From assembly GCF_018130785.1 (NCBI RefSeq), contig NZ_JAFCJT010000003.1:310001-374000 (forward strand): a stretch of DNA of 64,000 nucleotides, given 5' to 3'. Source of the stretch: Bradyrhizobium liaoningense (lineage in GTDB: Bacteria; Pseudomonadota; Alphaproteobacteria; Rhizobiales; Xanthobacteraceae). This document shows, piece by piece, positions 19,135 to 28,205 of the stretch (position 1 is the stretch's first letter; each line of letters starts with the position of its first letter). The notes under the pieces are model-generated. The model saw only the letters and a list, made by a program, of their open reading frames with translations, had not been told where the DNA came from and searched no databases. The translations under genes were made by a program, and so were the position numbers.

Positions 19135-19997
19135 GCCTCCGGCCTCTCGCCGACCGTGACCTTGAAGCTGACTGGCTCGCCGCCGCGGCGCACCGCGACA
19201 TCGACCACCGCGCCGACGCTCGCAGGTCCCAGCGTCCGTGACAGCGCGCGCACGCCGGAGAGTTTCTGGTCGTTGACCGCCACGATGACGTCGCCCTGGC
19301 GGATGCCGGCCGCAGCCGCAGGACCGGCCTGGTCGACATTCATCACCATCGCGCCGATGCCGTCGTCGAGCCGCACCGGCTGGAGCCCGAGGCCGAGATA
19401 TCCGCGGGCAATGTGGCCGCGCGCCTCCAATTGTGCCGCGACCCGCTCGATTGTCGCCGCCGGGATCACCAGCACCCGCCGCGGGCCGAGCACGGCCATG
19501 CCGAAGGCTTCGCCCGAAGCATCGAGCGCAAGGCCGCCTTGCTGGCCGAAGCGCAGGCGAACGTCGAGCTCGATCCGCGCATCGATGTCGCCGCCACGCA
19601 GGCTGCGCCAGCTCTTGCCTGACGCCGACACCATGCCGAGCGCAGCGCTCGGCGCATCGCGATCGGTGGCGACGACGATCGACAACGAGCCGAGGGGCGG
19701 AACGGTCGCGGCCAGCTTGACTGGCGCAATGCGGGCATCGGTGCGCAACAGCGCGACGTCGGTCGTATGGTCGCGGCCAGCGATCGTGGCGGCCGCGGTG
19801 CTGCCGTCGGGGAGGCTGATCTGGACCTCGCCCTCGTCGGCCAGCGCTTCGTCGGCGGTGACGATCAGGCCGGGTTTCCAGACGAAGCCGGTGGCGCGGG
19901 TGCGATGCGAATGCACGGCGACGATGGATGGCGCGGTGCGCGTCACGACATCCGCGAGCGCGGACGAAAGGGACGACAGAGGAGTGGGGTCGGTCAT
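19131..19997 (-). CDS. HtrA/DegP-like PDZ protein with degenerate catalytic triad
   Basis: A 288-residue protein with a trypsin-like HtrA domain (about 10-190) and one C-terminal PDZ domain (about 195-285; GYLGLGLQPV, GPAAAAGIRQGDVIVAVND). The catalytic His position (TNxH in DegP) reads TADEA with Glu50; the Asp (TTDVALL, Asp80) is kept; and the nucleophile motif GNSGG reads GQQGG, so the Ser is Gln. It should not be a protease. No signal peptide is evident at the N-terminus MTDPTPLSSL, so it may be cytoplasmic. ATG 19997 follows AGGAGCC. It is co-transcribed and overlaps the LuxR-type gene, which suggests a binding or regulatory role. Confidence 0.88.
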   Translation of the reverse strand: MTDPTPLSSLSSALADVVTRTAPSIVAVHSHRTRATGFVWKPGLIVTADEALADEGEVQISLPDGSTAAATIAGRDHTTDVALLRTDARIAPVKLAATVPPLGSLSIVVATDRDAPSAALGMVSASGKSWRSLRGGDIDARIELDVRLRFGQQGGLALDASGEAFGMAVLGPRRVLVIPAATIERVAAQLEARGHIARGYLGLGLQPVRLDDGIGAMVMNVDQAGPAAAAGIRQGDVIVAVNDQKLSGVRALSRTLGPASVGAVVDVAVRRGGEPVSFKVTVGERPEA

Positions 19998-20195
19998 GGA
20001 AGGCTCCTGTAGATTGTCCTCAATCTGGGATGTCGCGGGCGATTGCGAAACTGGCCGGGTGGCCAGGACAGATGGGGCGGTCGGCCTCCGTAGGACCACG
20101 GCCGACGAACATGTGATTGGGACGCGCTCACGGGAACGTGTAGCAATCCGGCAATTGCACCGCACGTCCCTAAGCGTTTCCAGCGAGCCCCGACG
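19998..20195. promoter_or_regulatory. Divergent promoter region, HtrA-like / VOC protein
   Basis: This 198-base gap between divergent genes presumably holds both promoters. I see no strong palindrome. The minus-strand frame through it continues the HtrA-like ORF but has no start signal or family similarity. Confidence 0.4.
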
Positions 20196-21161
20196 ATGAC
20201 CATCGACCTCACCCGCCGCACCTTGCTTCATCTCGCCGGCGCGACCTCGCTCGCGATGGCGGCCGCGGCTGCTGCGCGTGCCGAGGGCACTCCGCAAGGC
20301 GGCGGGCCGACTTATGCCAGCCGCACGCCGATGCGGGTGGGCATGGTGACGCTCCGGGTCAAGAACCTCGACAAGGTCGCAGACTATTACCGCGACGTGA
20401 TCGGGCTCGCCGTGATGGAGCGCTCGGCGAGCACCGCGAGGCTCGGCACGGCCGGCATCACGCTGCTGGTGCTCGAAGCCCGTCCCGAGGCCGCGATCGA
20501 GCCGCGCAACGCTGCGGGCCTCTACCATACCGCCTTCCTGATGCCGACGCGCAAGGACCTTGCGCGCTGGCTGGTGCATGCTGCCTCGCATCGCGTGCCG
20601 CTGTCGGGCTTCGCCGATCATCTCGTCAGTGAATCCGTCTATCTCGACGACCCCGAAGGCAACGGCATCGAGGTCTATGCCGACCGCGATCCCTCGCAGT
20701 GGCAGTGGAGCGAGGGCAGCGTGAAGATGGCGAGCGACGAGCTCAACATCCCCGACCTCTTGTCGCTGACCAATACGCGCGTCGCTGACTATGCGAAGGC
20801 CCCGGACGGCCTGCGCATCGGCCACATGCATCTGCGCGTCGGCGATCTCGCGCAGGCGCAGAGTTTTTACCACGGCACGATTGGCCTCGACCCGACCCGC
20901 AGCCGCAATGGCGCTGCGTTCCTGTCGTCGGGCCGCTATCACCATCACCTCGGCATGAATGTCTGGCAGAGCCAGGGGGCCGGCCAGCGCGACGATCAGA
21001 CCACGGGGCTCGCCTGGTTCTCGCTGCTCATGGCCAAGCAGGACATTCTCGCTGCGCAGGAGGAACGCCTGCGCAAGGGCGGAGCGCAGGTCACGGCGCT
21101 CGCCAACGGTGTGGAGGCCGTCGATCCCTGGGGCACGCGGGTGCGCCTGATCAGGATTTGA
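20196..21161 (+). CDS. VOC-family (glyoxalase/extradiol dioxygenase fold) protein with Tat signal
   Basis: A 321-residue protein with an N-terminal Tat-like signal (LTRRTLLHLAGATSLAMAAAAAARA, cleavage near residue 28). Two VOC modules follow: about 48-165 (VGMVTLRVKNLDKVADYYRD, LYHTAFLMP, YLDDPEGNGIEVY) and about 205-320 (IGHMHLRVGDLAQAQSFYHG, HHHLGMNVW). The layout is that of CatE-like catechol 2,3-dioxygenases; His/Glu metal ligands are present as HTAF, HMHL and IEVY. Export is unusual for this family. It lies 64 bases upstream of a DapA-family gene on the same strand. The catalytic activity is not proven. Confidence 0.88.
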   Translation: MTIDLTRRTLLHLAGATSLAMAAAAAARAEGTPQGGGPTYASRTPMRVGMVTLRVKNLDKVADYYRDVIGLAVMERSASTARLGTAGITLLVLEARPEAAIEPRNAAGLYHTAFLMPTRKDLARWLVHAASHRVPLSGFADHLVSESVYLDDPEGNGIEVYADRDPSQWQWSEGSVKMASDELNIPDLLSLTNTRVADYAKAPDGLRIGHMHLRVGDLAQAQSFYHGTIGLDPTRSRNGAAFLSSGRYHHHLGMNVWQSQGAGQRDDQTTGLAWFSLLMAKQDILAAQEERLRKGGAQVTALANGVEAVDPWGTRVRLIRI

Positions 21162-21225
21162 TCGCCGGCGCGGGCATTGCTAATACCGGTCAGGCGCTAG
21201 CCAGTTTTCCGGGGTTCAGCCTGAC

Positions 21226-22101
21226 ATGCCCGATTTTCACGGCGTCTTTCCCTATCTCGTTTCGCCCGTCGATACCGATGGCACGGTGCGCACCGAAGTC
21301 CTCGGCAAGCTCTGCGACGATTTGATTGGCGCAGGCGTGCACGGGTTGACGCCGCTCGGCTCGACCGGCGAGTTCGCCTATCTCAATGCCGCGCAACGCA
21401 CCGCGATCGTGCAGACCACCATCCAGGCCGCGAAGGGACGGGTGCCGGTTGTGGCCGGCGTCGCCTCCACGTCGACGGCGGACGCGGTGGCTCAGGCGAA
21501 GGCCTATCAGAAGTGTGGTGCCAACGGCATCCTGGCGATCCTGGAAGCCTATTTTCCGCTCGCCGATGCCCAGGTCGAATCCTACTTCCGCAGCATCGCG
21601 GATGCCGTGGACATTCCCGTCGTCATCTACACCAATCCGCAATTTCAGCGTTCCGATCTCACGCTCGACATCATCGCTCGCCTCGCCGAACATCCGCGCA
21701 TCGGCTACATCAAGGACGCCTCGACCAATACGGGCCGGTTGCTCTCGATCATGAACCGCTGCGGCGATGCCTTGCGCGTGTTCTCGGCCTCCGCCCATAT
21801 CCCGGCCGCAGTGATGCTGATCGGCGGCCTCGGCTGGATGGCGGGCCCGGCCTGCATCATCCCGCGCCAGAGCGTCGCGCTCTACGACCTCTGCAAGGCC
21901 GGCCGCTGGGACGAGGCCATAGCGCTCCAGCGCAGGCTGTGGCGGATCAACGAGGCCTTCGCCCGCTTCAACCTCGCGGCCTGCATCAAGGCCGGGCTAG
22001 CGATCCAGGGCTACGACGTCGGCGATCCCGTCCCGCCGCAAGCGGCGCTGACGGCCGATGCGCGCAAGGTGGTGGAAGCGGCGCTGCGGGAGCTGGGCTA
22101 G
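21226..22101 (+). CDS. Dihydrodipicolinate synthase (DapA) family aldolase/lyase
   Basis: A 291-residue TIM-barrel class I aldolase of the DapA/N-acetylneuraminate lyase family. Motifs are [11 protein letters not shown] at the N-terminus, [10 protein letters not shown] (about 45-54), the Tyr in VVIYTNP (about 131-137) and the Schiff-base Lys in IGYIKDAS (about 157-164). It joins or cleaves pyruvate and an aldehyde. Since it is not in a lysine context and has [11 protein letters not shown] in place of the usual FHGI, it is likely a catabolic member rather than the biosynthetic DapA. It probably shares a transcript with the exported VOC gene. Confidence 0.9.
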   Translation: MPDFHGVFPYLVSPVDTDGTVRTEVLGKLCDDLIGAGVHGLTPLGSTGEFAYLNAAQRTAIVQTTIQAAKGRVPVVAGVASTSTADAVAQAKAYQKCGANGILAILEAYFPLADAQVESYFRSIADAVDIPVVIYTNPQFQRSDLTLDIIARLAEHPRIGYIKDASTNTGRLLSIMNRCGDALRVFSASAHIPAAVMLIGGLGWMAGPACIIPRQSVALYDLCKAGRWDEAIALQRRLWRINEAFARFNLAACIKAGLAIQGYDVGDPVPPQAALTADARKVVEAALRELG

Positions 22102-22112
22102 GCTCCTCCGTC

Positions 22113-22196
22113 GTCATGGCCGGGCTTGACCCGGCCATCCACGCCTTAACCCGCAGCACAAAGAACGTGGAAGCCCGGGACGAGCCCGGGCATGAC
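22113..22196. repeat. Palindromic repeat, GTCATGGCCGGGCTTGACCC family
   Basis: GTCATGGCCGGGCTTGACCCGGCCATCCACG and a right half AAGCCCGGGACGAGCCCGGGCATGAC form two nested hairpins between dapA-like and coxL-like genes. A related copy lies at 33593-33676. Confidence 0.8.
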
Positions 22197-22297
22197 GAAT
22201 CCGTACATATCCCGCCTAAAACCGCGGCTGGTATGCCTCCGATCGATCCGCTAAAAGGCTGCCCGCAGTTTCGAAAAGACCCTGAGGACCCCACGGA

Positions 22298-24622
22298 ATG
22301 AATATTCTTCCCGGCAATTTGCGTTTCGGAGCGGGCCAGCCCGTCAAGCGTTTGGAAGACCAGCGGCTGCTCACCGGGAAGGGCCAGTTCATCGACGACA
22401 AGCCGGAGGAGGGCGCGCTGTGGTTGCATGTGCTGCGCTCGCCGCATGCCCACGCGAACATCGTCGCGATCGACACCAGCGCAGCCGCGTCGATGCCGGG
22501 CGTCGCCGCGATCTATACCGGCGCCGACCTCGTCAGGGACGATATAGGCACCATCCCGACGCTGAGCATCTTCAAGCGCCCGGACGGCAAGCCGATGACC
22601 GTGCCGCCGCGCCGCCTGCTCGCCCATGAGATCGTGCGCTATGCCGGCGAGGCGGTCGCAGCCGTGGTCGCCTCGTCGCGCACCGAGGCGCAAAGCGCGG
22701 CCGAAGCGATCGTGGTCGAGTACGACGTGCAGCCCGCGGTGGTCGATCCGGTCGAGGCCGTAAAACCCGGTGCGCCCGTGGTCTGGCCCGAGGCGCCCGA
22801 CAACATCGTCGGCGCGATGAGCTATGGCGATGCCGCAAAGGCCGACGAGGCATTCGCCAAGGCCGCGCACACGGTCGAGCTCGACATCGTCAGCCAGCGC
22901 CTCGTGCCCTCCGCGATGGAGCCGCGCTCGACCATTGCCGAGATTGACAAGAAAACCGGCCGCCTCCTCCTGCACGTGCAGTCGCAGACCCCGGCCTCGA
23001 CCCGCGACGTGCTGGCGGAAGCCGTGCTCAAGCGTCCCAAGGACAGCGTACGCGTGCTGGTCGGCGACATCGGCGGCGGTTTTGGCCAGAAGACCAACCT
23101 CTATCCGGAAGACGGGATCGTCGCTTATGCCGCGACCAAGCTGAACAAAAAGATCCGCTGGCGCGGTGACCGCACCGACGAGTTCGTCGGCGGCACGCAC
23201 GGCCGCGATCTCACCTCGACCGCCTCCTTCGCGCTGGACGAGAAGGGCAAGGTGCTGGCCTATCGCGTCAAGTCGATCGGCTGCACCGGCGCTTACTCCT
23301 CGGGTGCGGCGAACATCATCCCGCTGGTGCTCGGGCCATTCGTGCAGACCGGTGTCTACGATCTACCGCTGGTGCATTTCGAGGTGCAGTCGGTGATGAC
23401 CAACACCGCGCCTGTCGGCGCCTATCGCGGCGCGGGCCGCCCGGAGGCGGTGTTCATCGTCGAGCGCCTGTTCGACGCAGCCGCCCGAAAGATCGGCATG
23501 GATCCGCGCGCGATCCGGAAAGCGAACTACATCAAGCCTGCGCAGCTGCCCTACACCAACGCTGCCGGGCAGGTTTACGATTCCGGTGCCTTCGCCCACA
23601 TGCTCGACCGCGCCGTGAAGCTCGCCGATTGGGATGGCTTTGCCGCGCGCAAGAAGGCGGCGAAGAAGAAGGGCCTGCTCTACGGCCGCGGGCTCACCTC
23701 CTACATCGAATGGACCGGCGGCCGCGCCCACACCGAGAAGGTCAGCCTGCACGCGACCTCGCAGGGCCGCGTCGTCCTGCATTCCGGCACCATGGCGATG
23801 GGGCAGGGGCTGCAGACCACCTACACCCAGATGATCTCGGACACACTCGGCATTGCCATGGACAAGATCGACGTGGTCCAGGGCGATACCGATCTCGCCA
23901 TGGGCTTTGGCAGCGTCGGCTCGCGCTCGCTGTTCGTCGGCGGCACGGCGGTGGCGGTCTCCTCCAACGATCTGATCCAGAAGGCACGTGAGAAGGCGGC
24001 GAACGTGCTCGAGACCTCGGTCGAGGACATCGAGTACCAGGGCGGCATGCTCACCGTGGTTGGTACCGACCGCCGCATCAGCCTGTTCGATCTTGCCGAG
24101 AAGGAAGGCGGCGCAAAACTCAGCGTCGATTCCGAAGGTGAGGTCGATGGCCCGAGCTGGCCGAACGGCACGCATATCTGCGAGGTCGAGATCGACCCCG
24201 AGACCGGCGTCTCCCGCGTTGTGCGCTACACCACGGTCGACGACGTCGGCGTTGCCGTGAACCCGATGCTGGTCACCGGCCAGATCCATGGCGGCGTCGC
24301 GCAGGGCATCGGCCAGGCGCTCTACGAAGGCGTATCCTACGACGCCGACGGTCAGCTCCTCACCGCCAGCTACCAGGATTACTGCATCCCGCGCGCCGAC
24401 GACGTGCCGCCGATCGTGGTGACGCTAGACGATTCCGCGCCCTGCCGCACCAATCCGCTCGGCGCCAAGGGCTGCGGCGAATCCGGTGCCATCGGCGGCC
24501 CGCCCTGCGTCACCAACGGCGTGATGGACGCGCTCGCCGAGCTCGGCATCACCCAGCTCAACACGCCGCTGACGCCGCAGAAGATCTGGAAGGCGATCCG
24601 GGACGCGAAGGTTGCGGGCTAA
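22298..24622 (+). CDS. Molybdenum hydroxylase large subunit, form II CoxL-like
   Basis: A 774-residue xanthine dehydrogenase-family molybdopterin subunit. The N-terminal [21 protein letters not shown] (about 10-30) and [18 protein letters not shown] (about 254-271) are CoxL-type. The active-site loop reads AYRGAGR at residues 375-381: this is the form II signature, not the AYRCSFR of true CO dehydrogenase. The catalytic Glu motif [14 protein letters not shown] is near the C-terminus. Partner FAD (CoxM) and iron-sulfur (CoxS) subunit genes are not adjacent, so they must be elsewhere or the gene is an orphan. The substrate is unknown; an aldehyde or N-heterocycle is more likely than CO. Confidence 0.92.
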   Translation: MNILPGNLRFGAGQPVKRLEDQRLLTGKGQFIDDKPEEGALWLHVLRSPHAHANIVAIDTSAAASMPGVAAIYTGADLVRDDIGTIPTLSIFKRPDGKPMTVPPRRLLAHEIVRYAGEAVAAVVASSRTEAQSAAEAIVVEYDVQPAVVDPVEAVKPGAPVVWPEAPDNIVGAMSYGDAAKADEAFAKAAHTVELDIVSQRLVPSAMEPRSTIAEIDKKTGRLLLHVQSQTPASTRDVLAEAVLKRPKDSVRVLVGDIGGGFGQKTNLYPEDGIVAYAATKLNKKIRWRGDRTDEFVGGTHGRDLTSTASFALDEKGKVLAYRVKSIGCTGAYSSGAANIIPLVLGPFVQTGVYDLPLVHFEVQSVMTNTAPVGAYRGAGRPEAVFIVERLFDAAARKIGMDPRAIRKANYIKPAQLPYTNAAGQVYDSGAFAHMLDRAVKLADWDGFAARKKAAKKKGLLYGRGLTSYIEWTGGRAHTEKVSLHATSQGRVVLHSGTMAMGQGLQTTYTQMISDTLGIAMDKIDVVQGDTDLAMGFGSVGSRSLFVGGTAVAVSSNDLIQKAREKAANVLETSVEDIEYQGGMLTVVGTDRRISLFDLAEKEGGAKLSVDSEGEVDGPSWPNGTHICEVEIDPETGVSRVVRYTTVDDVGVAVNPMLVTGQIHGGVAQGIGQALYEGVSYDADGQLLTASYQDYCIPRADDVPPIVVTLDDSAPCRTNPLGAKGCGESGAIGGPPCVTNGVMDALAELGITQLNTPLTPQKIWKAIRDAKVAG

Positions 24623-24660
24623 GCGCAGCTGTTACGCGGGCTATCGCGACACATTCCACT

Positions 24661-24815
24661 GCCGTCCCGGGGCGCGCACAGCGCGAGCCCGGGACCCATA
24701 ACCACAGGGCGCGGCTTGACGCGAAGCCGCCAACTCCGAGTCCCCGTAACCAAATCCGCCTGTGGTTATGGGTCCCCGCCCCCGTGCGCAATTGCGCACT
24801 AGGCGGGGGCGACAC
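24661..24815. repeat. Long palindromic repeat with CCCATAACCACAG arms
   Basis: GGGACCCATAACCACAGG (24691-24708) is matched by CCTGTGGTTATGGGTCCC about 50 bases on (to 24777), giving a long stem between two convergent genes. The end contains GCCCCCGTGCGCAATTGCGCACTAGGCGGGGGC, whose GTGCGCAATTGCGCAC core (24784-24799) recurs at 58730-58745. A related but diverged unit lies at 43785-43942. It may also stop transcription from both sides. Confidence 0.8.
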
Positions 24816-24846
24816 CGAGTAGGTGGCTCCATCCGGACTACGAGCC

Positions 24847-26043
24847 TCAAATCCCCAGCATCATCTTTGCGATGATGTCGCGCTGGATTTCCGAGGTGCC
24901 CCCGAAGATCGTATAGGCCCGGCCGTTGAGATATTCCGGCACCACCGTCAGCATCTCCTCAGGCACCGCGGGCTCGTGGTTGAGCTTGTAGAGCGGGCGC
25001 ATCGGCTCGACTGCGAGCGCATCGTGACCGATCACGTCGACGCCCAGTCGCGTCACGGCCTGGCGGATCTCGCTGTTACGCAGCTTCAGGATCGACGACA
25101 CCGCGCCGGGATTTTGTCCGGTCTGCAGCGCCGACAGCACGCGCAGCTCGGTCATCTCCAGCGCGTCGATGTCGACTTCGACCTCGGAGATGCGCGAGGC
25201 GATATCGGGACTGTCGATCGCGCGACCGGTCAGATCTGACTCGGCGAGCTCCGCAATCGCCTTCAACCCCTCGCGCAGCTTCGCCGACGCAATGCCGGAG
25301 CCGCGCTCGAACTCGAGCAGATATTTGCCGTAGGTCCAGCCCTTGCCTTCCTCACCGACGCGGTTGGCGACGGGTACGCGCACGTCGTCGAAGAACACCT
25401 GGTTGACCTCGTGGTCGCCGCCGATGGTGAGGATCGGACGCGTGGTGATGCCTGGCGTCGTCATGTCGATCAGGACAAAGCTGATGCCGTCCTGCTGCCG
25501 CGGCCCGTCGCTGGTGCGCACCAGCGCGAACATGCGGTTGGCGTGGTGCGCATGCGTGGTCCAGATTTTTGTGCCGTTGATGATGTAGTCGTCGCCGTCG
25601 CGCACCGCGCGCGTCTTCAGCGACGAGAGATCGGAGCCGGAGCCCGGCTCGGAATAGCCCTGGCACCAATAATCCTCGCCGGAGAGAATCCGCGGCAGGT
25701 AGAAATTCTTTTGCTCGGGACTGCCGAAGCCGATGATGACGGGCCCGACCATCTTCACGCCCATCACATTGACATTGGGCACGCCGGCCCGCGCGCTCTC
25801 GGTCTCGAAAATCCAGCGCTGCGCCGGCGTCCAGTCCGGGCCGCCATATTCGACTGGCCAGCCCGGTGCGCCCCAGCCCTGCCGGTGCAGCGCGCGCTGC
25901 CAGGCCATGCCGATATCAGGATCGGAGAACACCGACGGCGTCAGCGCGGTCGCGCGCTTCATCTCCTCAGTGAGATTTTTCGCGATGAAGCCACGCACCT
26001 CGTCCTGGAAGGCGCGCTCCTCGGCATTGAACGACAGGTCCAT
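24847..26043 (-). CDS. Acyl-CoA dehydrogenase
   Basis: A 398-residue acyl-CoA dehydrogenase. The FAD-contact block YSEPGSGSDLSSLKTRA (about 134-150), WTTHAHHANRMFALVRTS (about 165-182), and the C-terminal YTIFGGTSEIQRDIIAKMML (about 378-397) are typical. It oxidises an acyl-CoA at the alpha-beta bond. It is the last gene of a three-gene operon (enoyl-CoA hydratase family, acyl-CoA dehydrogenase, this one) with gaps of 4 and 15 bases. Two neighbouring, different acyl-CoA dehydrogenases suggest a heteromeric enzyme of the type that attacks branched or steroid-like side chains. Confidence 0.95.
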   Translation of the reverse strand: MDLSFNAEERAFQDEVRGFIAKNLTEEMKRATALTPSVFSDPDIGMAWQRALHRQGWGAPGWPVEYGGPDWTPAQRWIFETESARAGVPNVNVMGVKMVGPVIIGFGSPEQKNFYLPRILSGEDYWCQGYSEPGSGSDLSSLKTRAVRDGDDYIINGTKIWTTHAHHANRMFALVRTSDGPRQQDGISFVLIDMTTPGITTRPILTIGGDHEVNQVFFDDVRVPVANRVGEEGKGWTYGKYLLEFERGSGIASAKLREGLKAIAELAESDLTGRAIDSPDIASRISEVEVDIDALEMTELRVLSALQTGQNPGAVSSILKLRNSEIRQAVTRLGVDVIGHDALAVEPMRPLYKLNHEPAVPEEMLTVVPEYLNGRAYTIFGGTSEIQRDIIAKMMLGI

Positions 26044-26058
26044 GATGCGCTCCTTGCG

Positions 26059-27207
26059 TCAGGCAGGCTGGGTGGTGCGGCCGAGCCAGGCGTGGCGGCC
26101 ATAGTGATGCGCGCTGCCGCCGAACAGCGTGTCGAAGGCGACCAGCCGCTTGAAATAGGCACCGACCTCGAGTTCTTCCGTGACGCCCATGCCGCCATGG
26201 AGCTGGATCGACTGCTCGCCGACGAAGCGCGCGCATTTGCCGATCTTCGCTTTCGCACCCGACGCGGCCCGCGCGCGCTCGACCGGCGGGCTATCCGCCT
26301 TCAGCGCGGCGCGCAGTGCCATCGAGCGTGACTCGTCGACCTGCATCGCCATGTCCGCGAGGCGGTGGCGGATCACCTGGTTGGCGGAGAGCGGCCGGCC
26401 AAACTGCTTTCGGATCTTAGTGTATTCGAGCGTGGTGTCGAGCAGTACCTGCATGATGCCGACGGCTTCGGCGCCAAGCGCGGCCATGGTGCGATCGACG
26501 GCCCATTCGATCGCGGAAAGCGCATCGCTGCCGTCACCGAGCAGCGCATCCTCCGGCAGCTCCACGCCCGATAGCTCTATGTTGCAGGCCCGTCCGCCGC
26601 CGAGGCGCTCATAGTCGCTGATCGAAACGCTCGGCGTCTTCGCCGGCACCAGGAACAAGCCGATCCGTCCCGATGGTCCCTGATGATCATGGATATGCGC
26701 GGAGATGATGATCTCGTCGGCCGCGTGGCCGTCGAGCACGGCGATCTTGCTGCCGGCAAGGCGCCAGCCTTGGGCGGTCTTGTGGGCGACGGTCGCGACC
26801 TTGGTGAGATCGAACCGCGCCGCGCGCTCGGAATGGGCGAAGGCGAGTTTGAGTGATCCGTCCGCGACCTTCGGCAGCCTAGCCTGTTTCTGCGCCGTGC
26901 TGCCGCATCTCTCGATCAGGGCCGCTCCCAGCACGACCGTCGCGACATACGGCTCGGACACCAGCCCGCGGCCGAAAGCTTCCATCAGAATGCCGATCTC
27001 GACCGTGCCGCCACCGAGCCCGTCAAACTCTTCCGCGATCGGCAGCGCCAGCCAGCCGAGCTCGGCGAACTGCTTCCACACATCAGGGCTGAAGCCGGAC
27101 GGGTCCTTCGCCATCTTGCGGCGGTGATCGGCATCGTAGCTTTCGGCCACGAAGCGTTCCGCGCTCTCGCGCAGCAGCCGTTGCTCGTCGCTGAGATTGA
27201 GGTCCAT
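26059..27207 (-). CDS. Acyl-CoA dehydrogenase (second subunit type)
   Basis: A 382-residue acyl-CoA dehydrogenase with a weaker match to the canonical FAD motifs than its neighbour: LAFAHSERAARFDLTKVA stands where the partner has the Ser-rich SEPGSGSD block. The middle domain is shorter and the C-terminus ends LFGGSAHHYGRHAWLGRTTQ. Such divergent partners pair with a canonical subunit in alpha2beta2 enzymes, with FAD shared at the interface. Its stop is 15 bases before the next dehydrogenase start, supporting joint assembly. Substrate is unknown. Confidence 0.93.
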   Translation of the reverse strand: MDLNLSDEQRLLRESAERFVAESYDADHRRKMAKDPSGFSPDVWKQFAELGWLALPIAEEFDGLGGGTVEIGILMEAFGRGLVSEPYVATVVLGAALIERCGSTAQKQARLPKVADGSLKLAFAHSERAARFDLTKVATVAHKTAQGWRLAGSKIAVLDGHAADEIIISAHIHDHQGPSGRIGLFLVPAKTPSVSISDYERLGGGRACNIELSGVELPEDALLGDGSDALSAIEWAVDRTMAALGAEAVGIMQVLLDTTLEYTKIRKQFGRPLSANQVIRHRLADMAMQVDESRSMALRAALKADSPPVERARAASGAKAKIGKCARFVGEQSIQLHGGMGVTEELEVGAYFKRLVAFDTLFGGSAHHYGRHAWLGRTTQPA

Positions 27208-27211
27208 GTAT

Positions 27212-28066
27212 CTACTCCGCGGCCGCCGCCGGCTTGCGCACGGAGGGATGAAGTCCGGATGGATCGACCACCATGCCGAACTCCTGAAGATTATGGGCGT
27301 GACAGAGCTGATGCAGCGCGAAGGCCTGGTCGATCGCGGCGGGCTGGCCCATCACGTCGACGGAGCGGTTCACCGCCTCCTTGGTCAGCTTCAGCGCGAA
27401 GGACGGCTTTGCTGCGATCCTGAGCGCCAGCTCCATCACGGATGCCGAGAGTTCCGCGCGCGGCACGACCCGGTTGACCATGCCGAGCTGATGCGCCTCC
27501 TGCGCGCTCCAGCTGTCGGCGGTGAACAGAAATTCCTTGGCCTTGCGCGCATCCAACTCCCAGGGATGCACGAACCATTCGACGCCGCAGACGCCCATGG
27601 TGACCACGGGATCGCAGAATTGCGCATCGTCGCTGGCGACGATGAGGTCGCAGGCCCAGGCCAGCATCAGGCCGCCGGCGATGCATTTGCCATGCACCTC
27701 GGCAATGGTCGGCTTGGCGAGGTTGCGCCAGCGCCGCGTGATCTGGAGATAGATTTCCTGTTCGCGCGCGAAACGTCCGTGCGCGTTCGGTTCGGCAAAG
27801 CCGCCCCAATTTCCTACCGGCGGAAAATCGACGCCTGCGGCATTTTTGCCGCCCGGGCGCAGATCGTGGCCGGAGGAGAAGTGCGGACCGTTGCCGGCGA
27901 GGATGATGACTTTGACCGTATCGTCCTGCACCGCCGCATCGAAGGCGGCGTTGATATCGTAGGTCATTTGCAGGTTTTGCGCGTTGCGCGCCTCGGGCCG
28001 GTTCATCACGACCCGTGTAATCGCCGGATCCGGCCTCTCCACGAGGATGGTCTCGAACGAGGTCAT
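27212..28066 (-). CDS. Crotonase (enoyl-CoA hydratase family) protein lacking both hydratase glutamates
   Basis: A 284-residue crotonase. The oxyanion-hole loop HFSSGHDL (62-69) and AGGLMLAWACDL (130-141) are clear. In enoyl-CoA hydratases the second motif has Glu (GGGCELA); here that place is Met134, and the second catalytic Glu (QPEI) is Val154 in FCDPVV. So hydration as in the classic enzyme is unlikely; isomerase, hydrolase or lyase activity is possible. ATG 28066 has AGGGGGAA upstream. It is first in an operon with two acyl-CoA dehydrogenases. Confidence 0.9.
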   Translation of the reverse strand: MTSFETILVERPDPAITRVVMNRPEARNAQNLQMTYDINAAFDAAVQDDTVKVIILAGNGPHFSSGHDLRPGGKNAAGVDFPPVGNWGGFAEPNAHGRFAREQEIYLQITRRWRNLAKPTIAEVHGKCIAGGLMLAWACDLIVASDDAQFCDPVVTMGVCGVEWFVHPWELDARKAKEFLFTADSWSAQEAHQLGMVNRVVPRAELSASVMELALRIAAKPSFALKLTKEAVNRSVDVMGQPAAIDQAFALHQLCHAHNLQEFGMVVDPSGLHPSVRKPAAAAE

Positions 28067-28205
28067 CGCGTTCCCCCTGGCGTTTCCGTTCTTGTTTTGC
28101 TCAAGTTGACTATGTCGGCCAGGGATAGGCAAGAGGCTTGCGTAAATCGGCTGCTTTTCGCCCGCAATCTGGTAGTTTGCGCCAGATTTCACCGGGAGAA
28201 ATTTG
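28067..28205. promoter_or_regulatory. Divergent promoter region, crotonase operon / lemA
   Basis: This 139-base gap lies between divergent genes and must carry both promoters. It is more A+T-rich near 28090-28115 (CTTGTTTTGCTCAAGTTGACTAT), which could hold a -35 like TTGACT. No inverted repeat is evident. Confidence 0.4.

Noticed and set aside
22298..24622. True carbon monoxide dehydrogenase
   Set aside because: The active-site loop is AYRGAGR (form II), not AYRCSFR, and partner subunits are missing.
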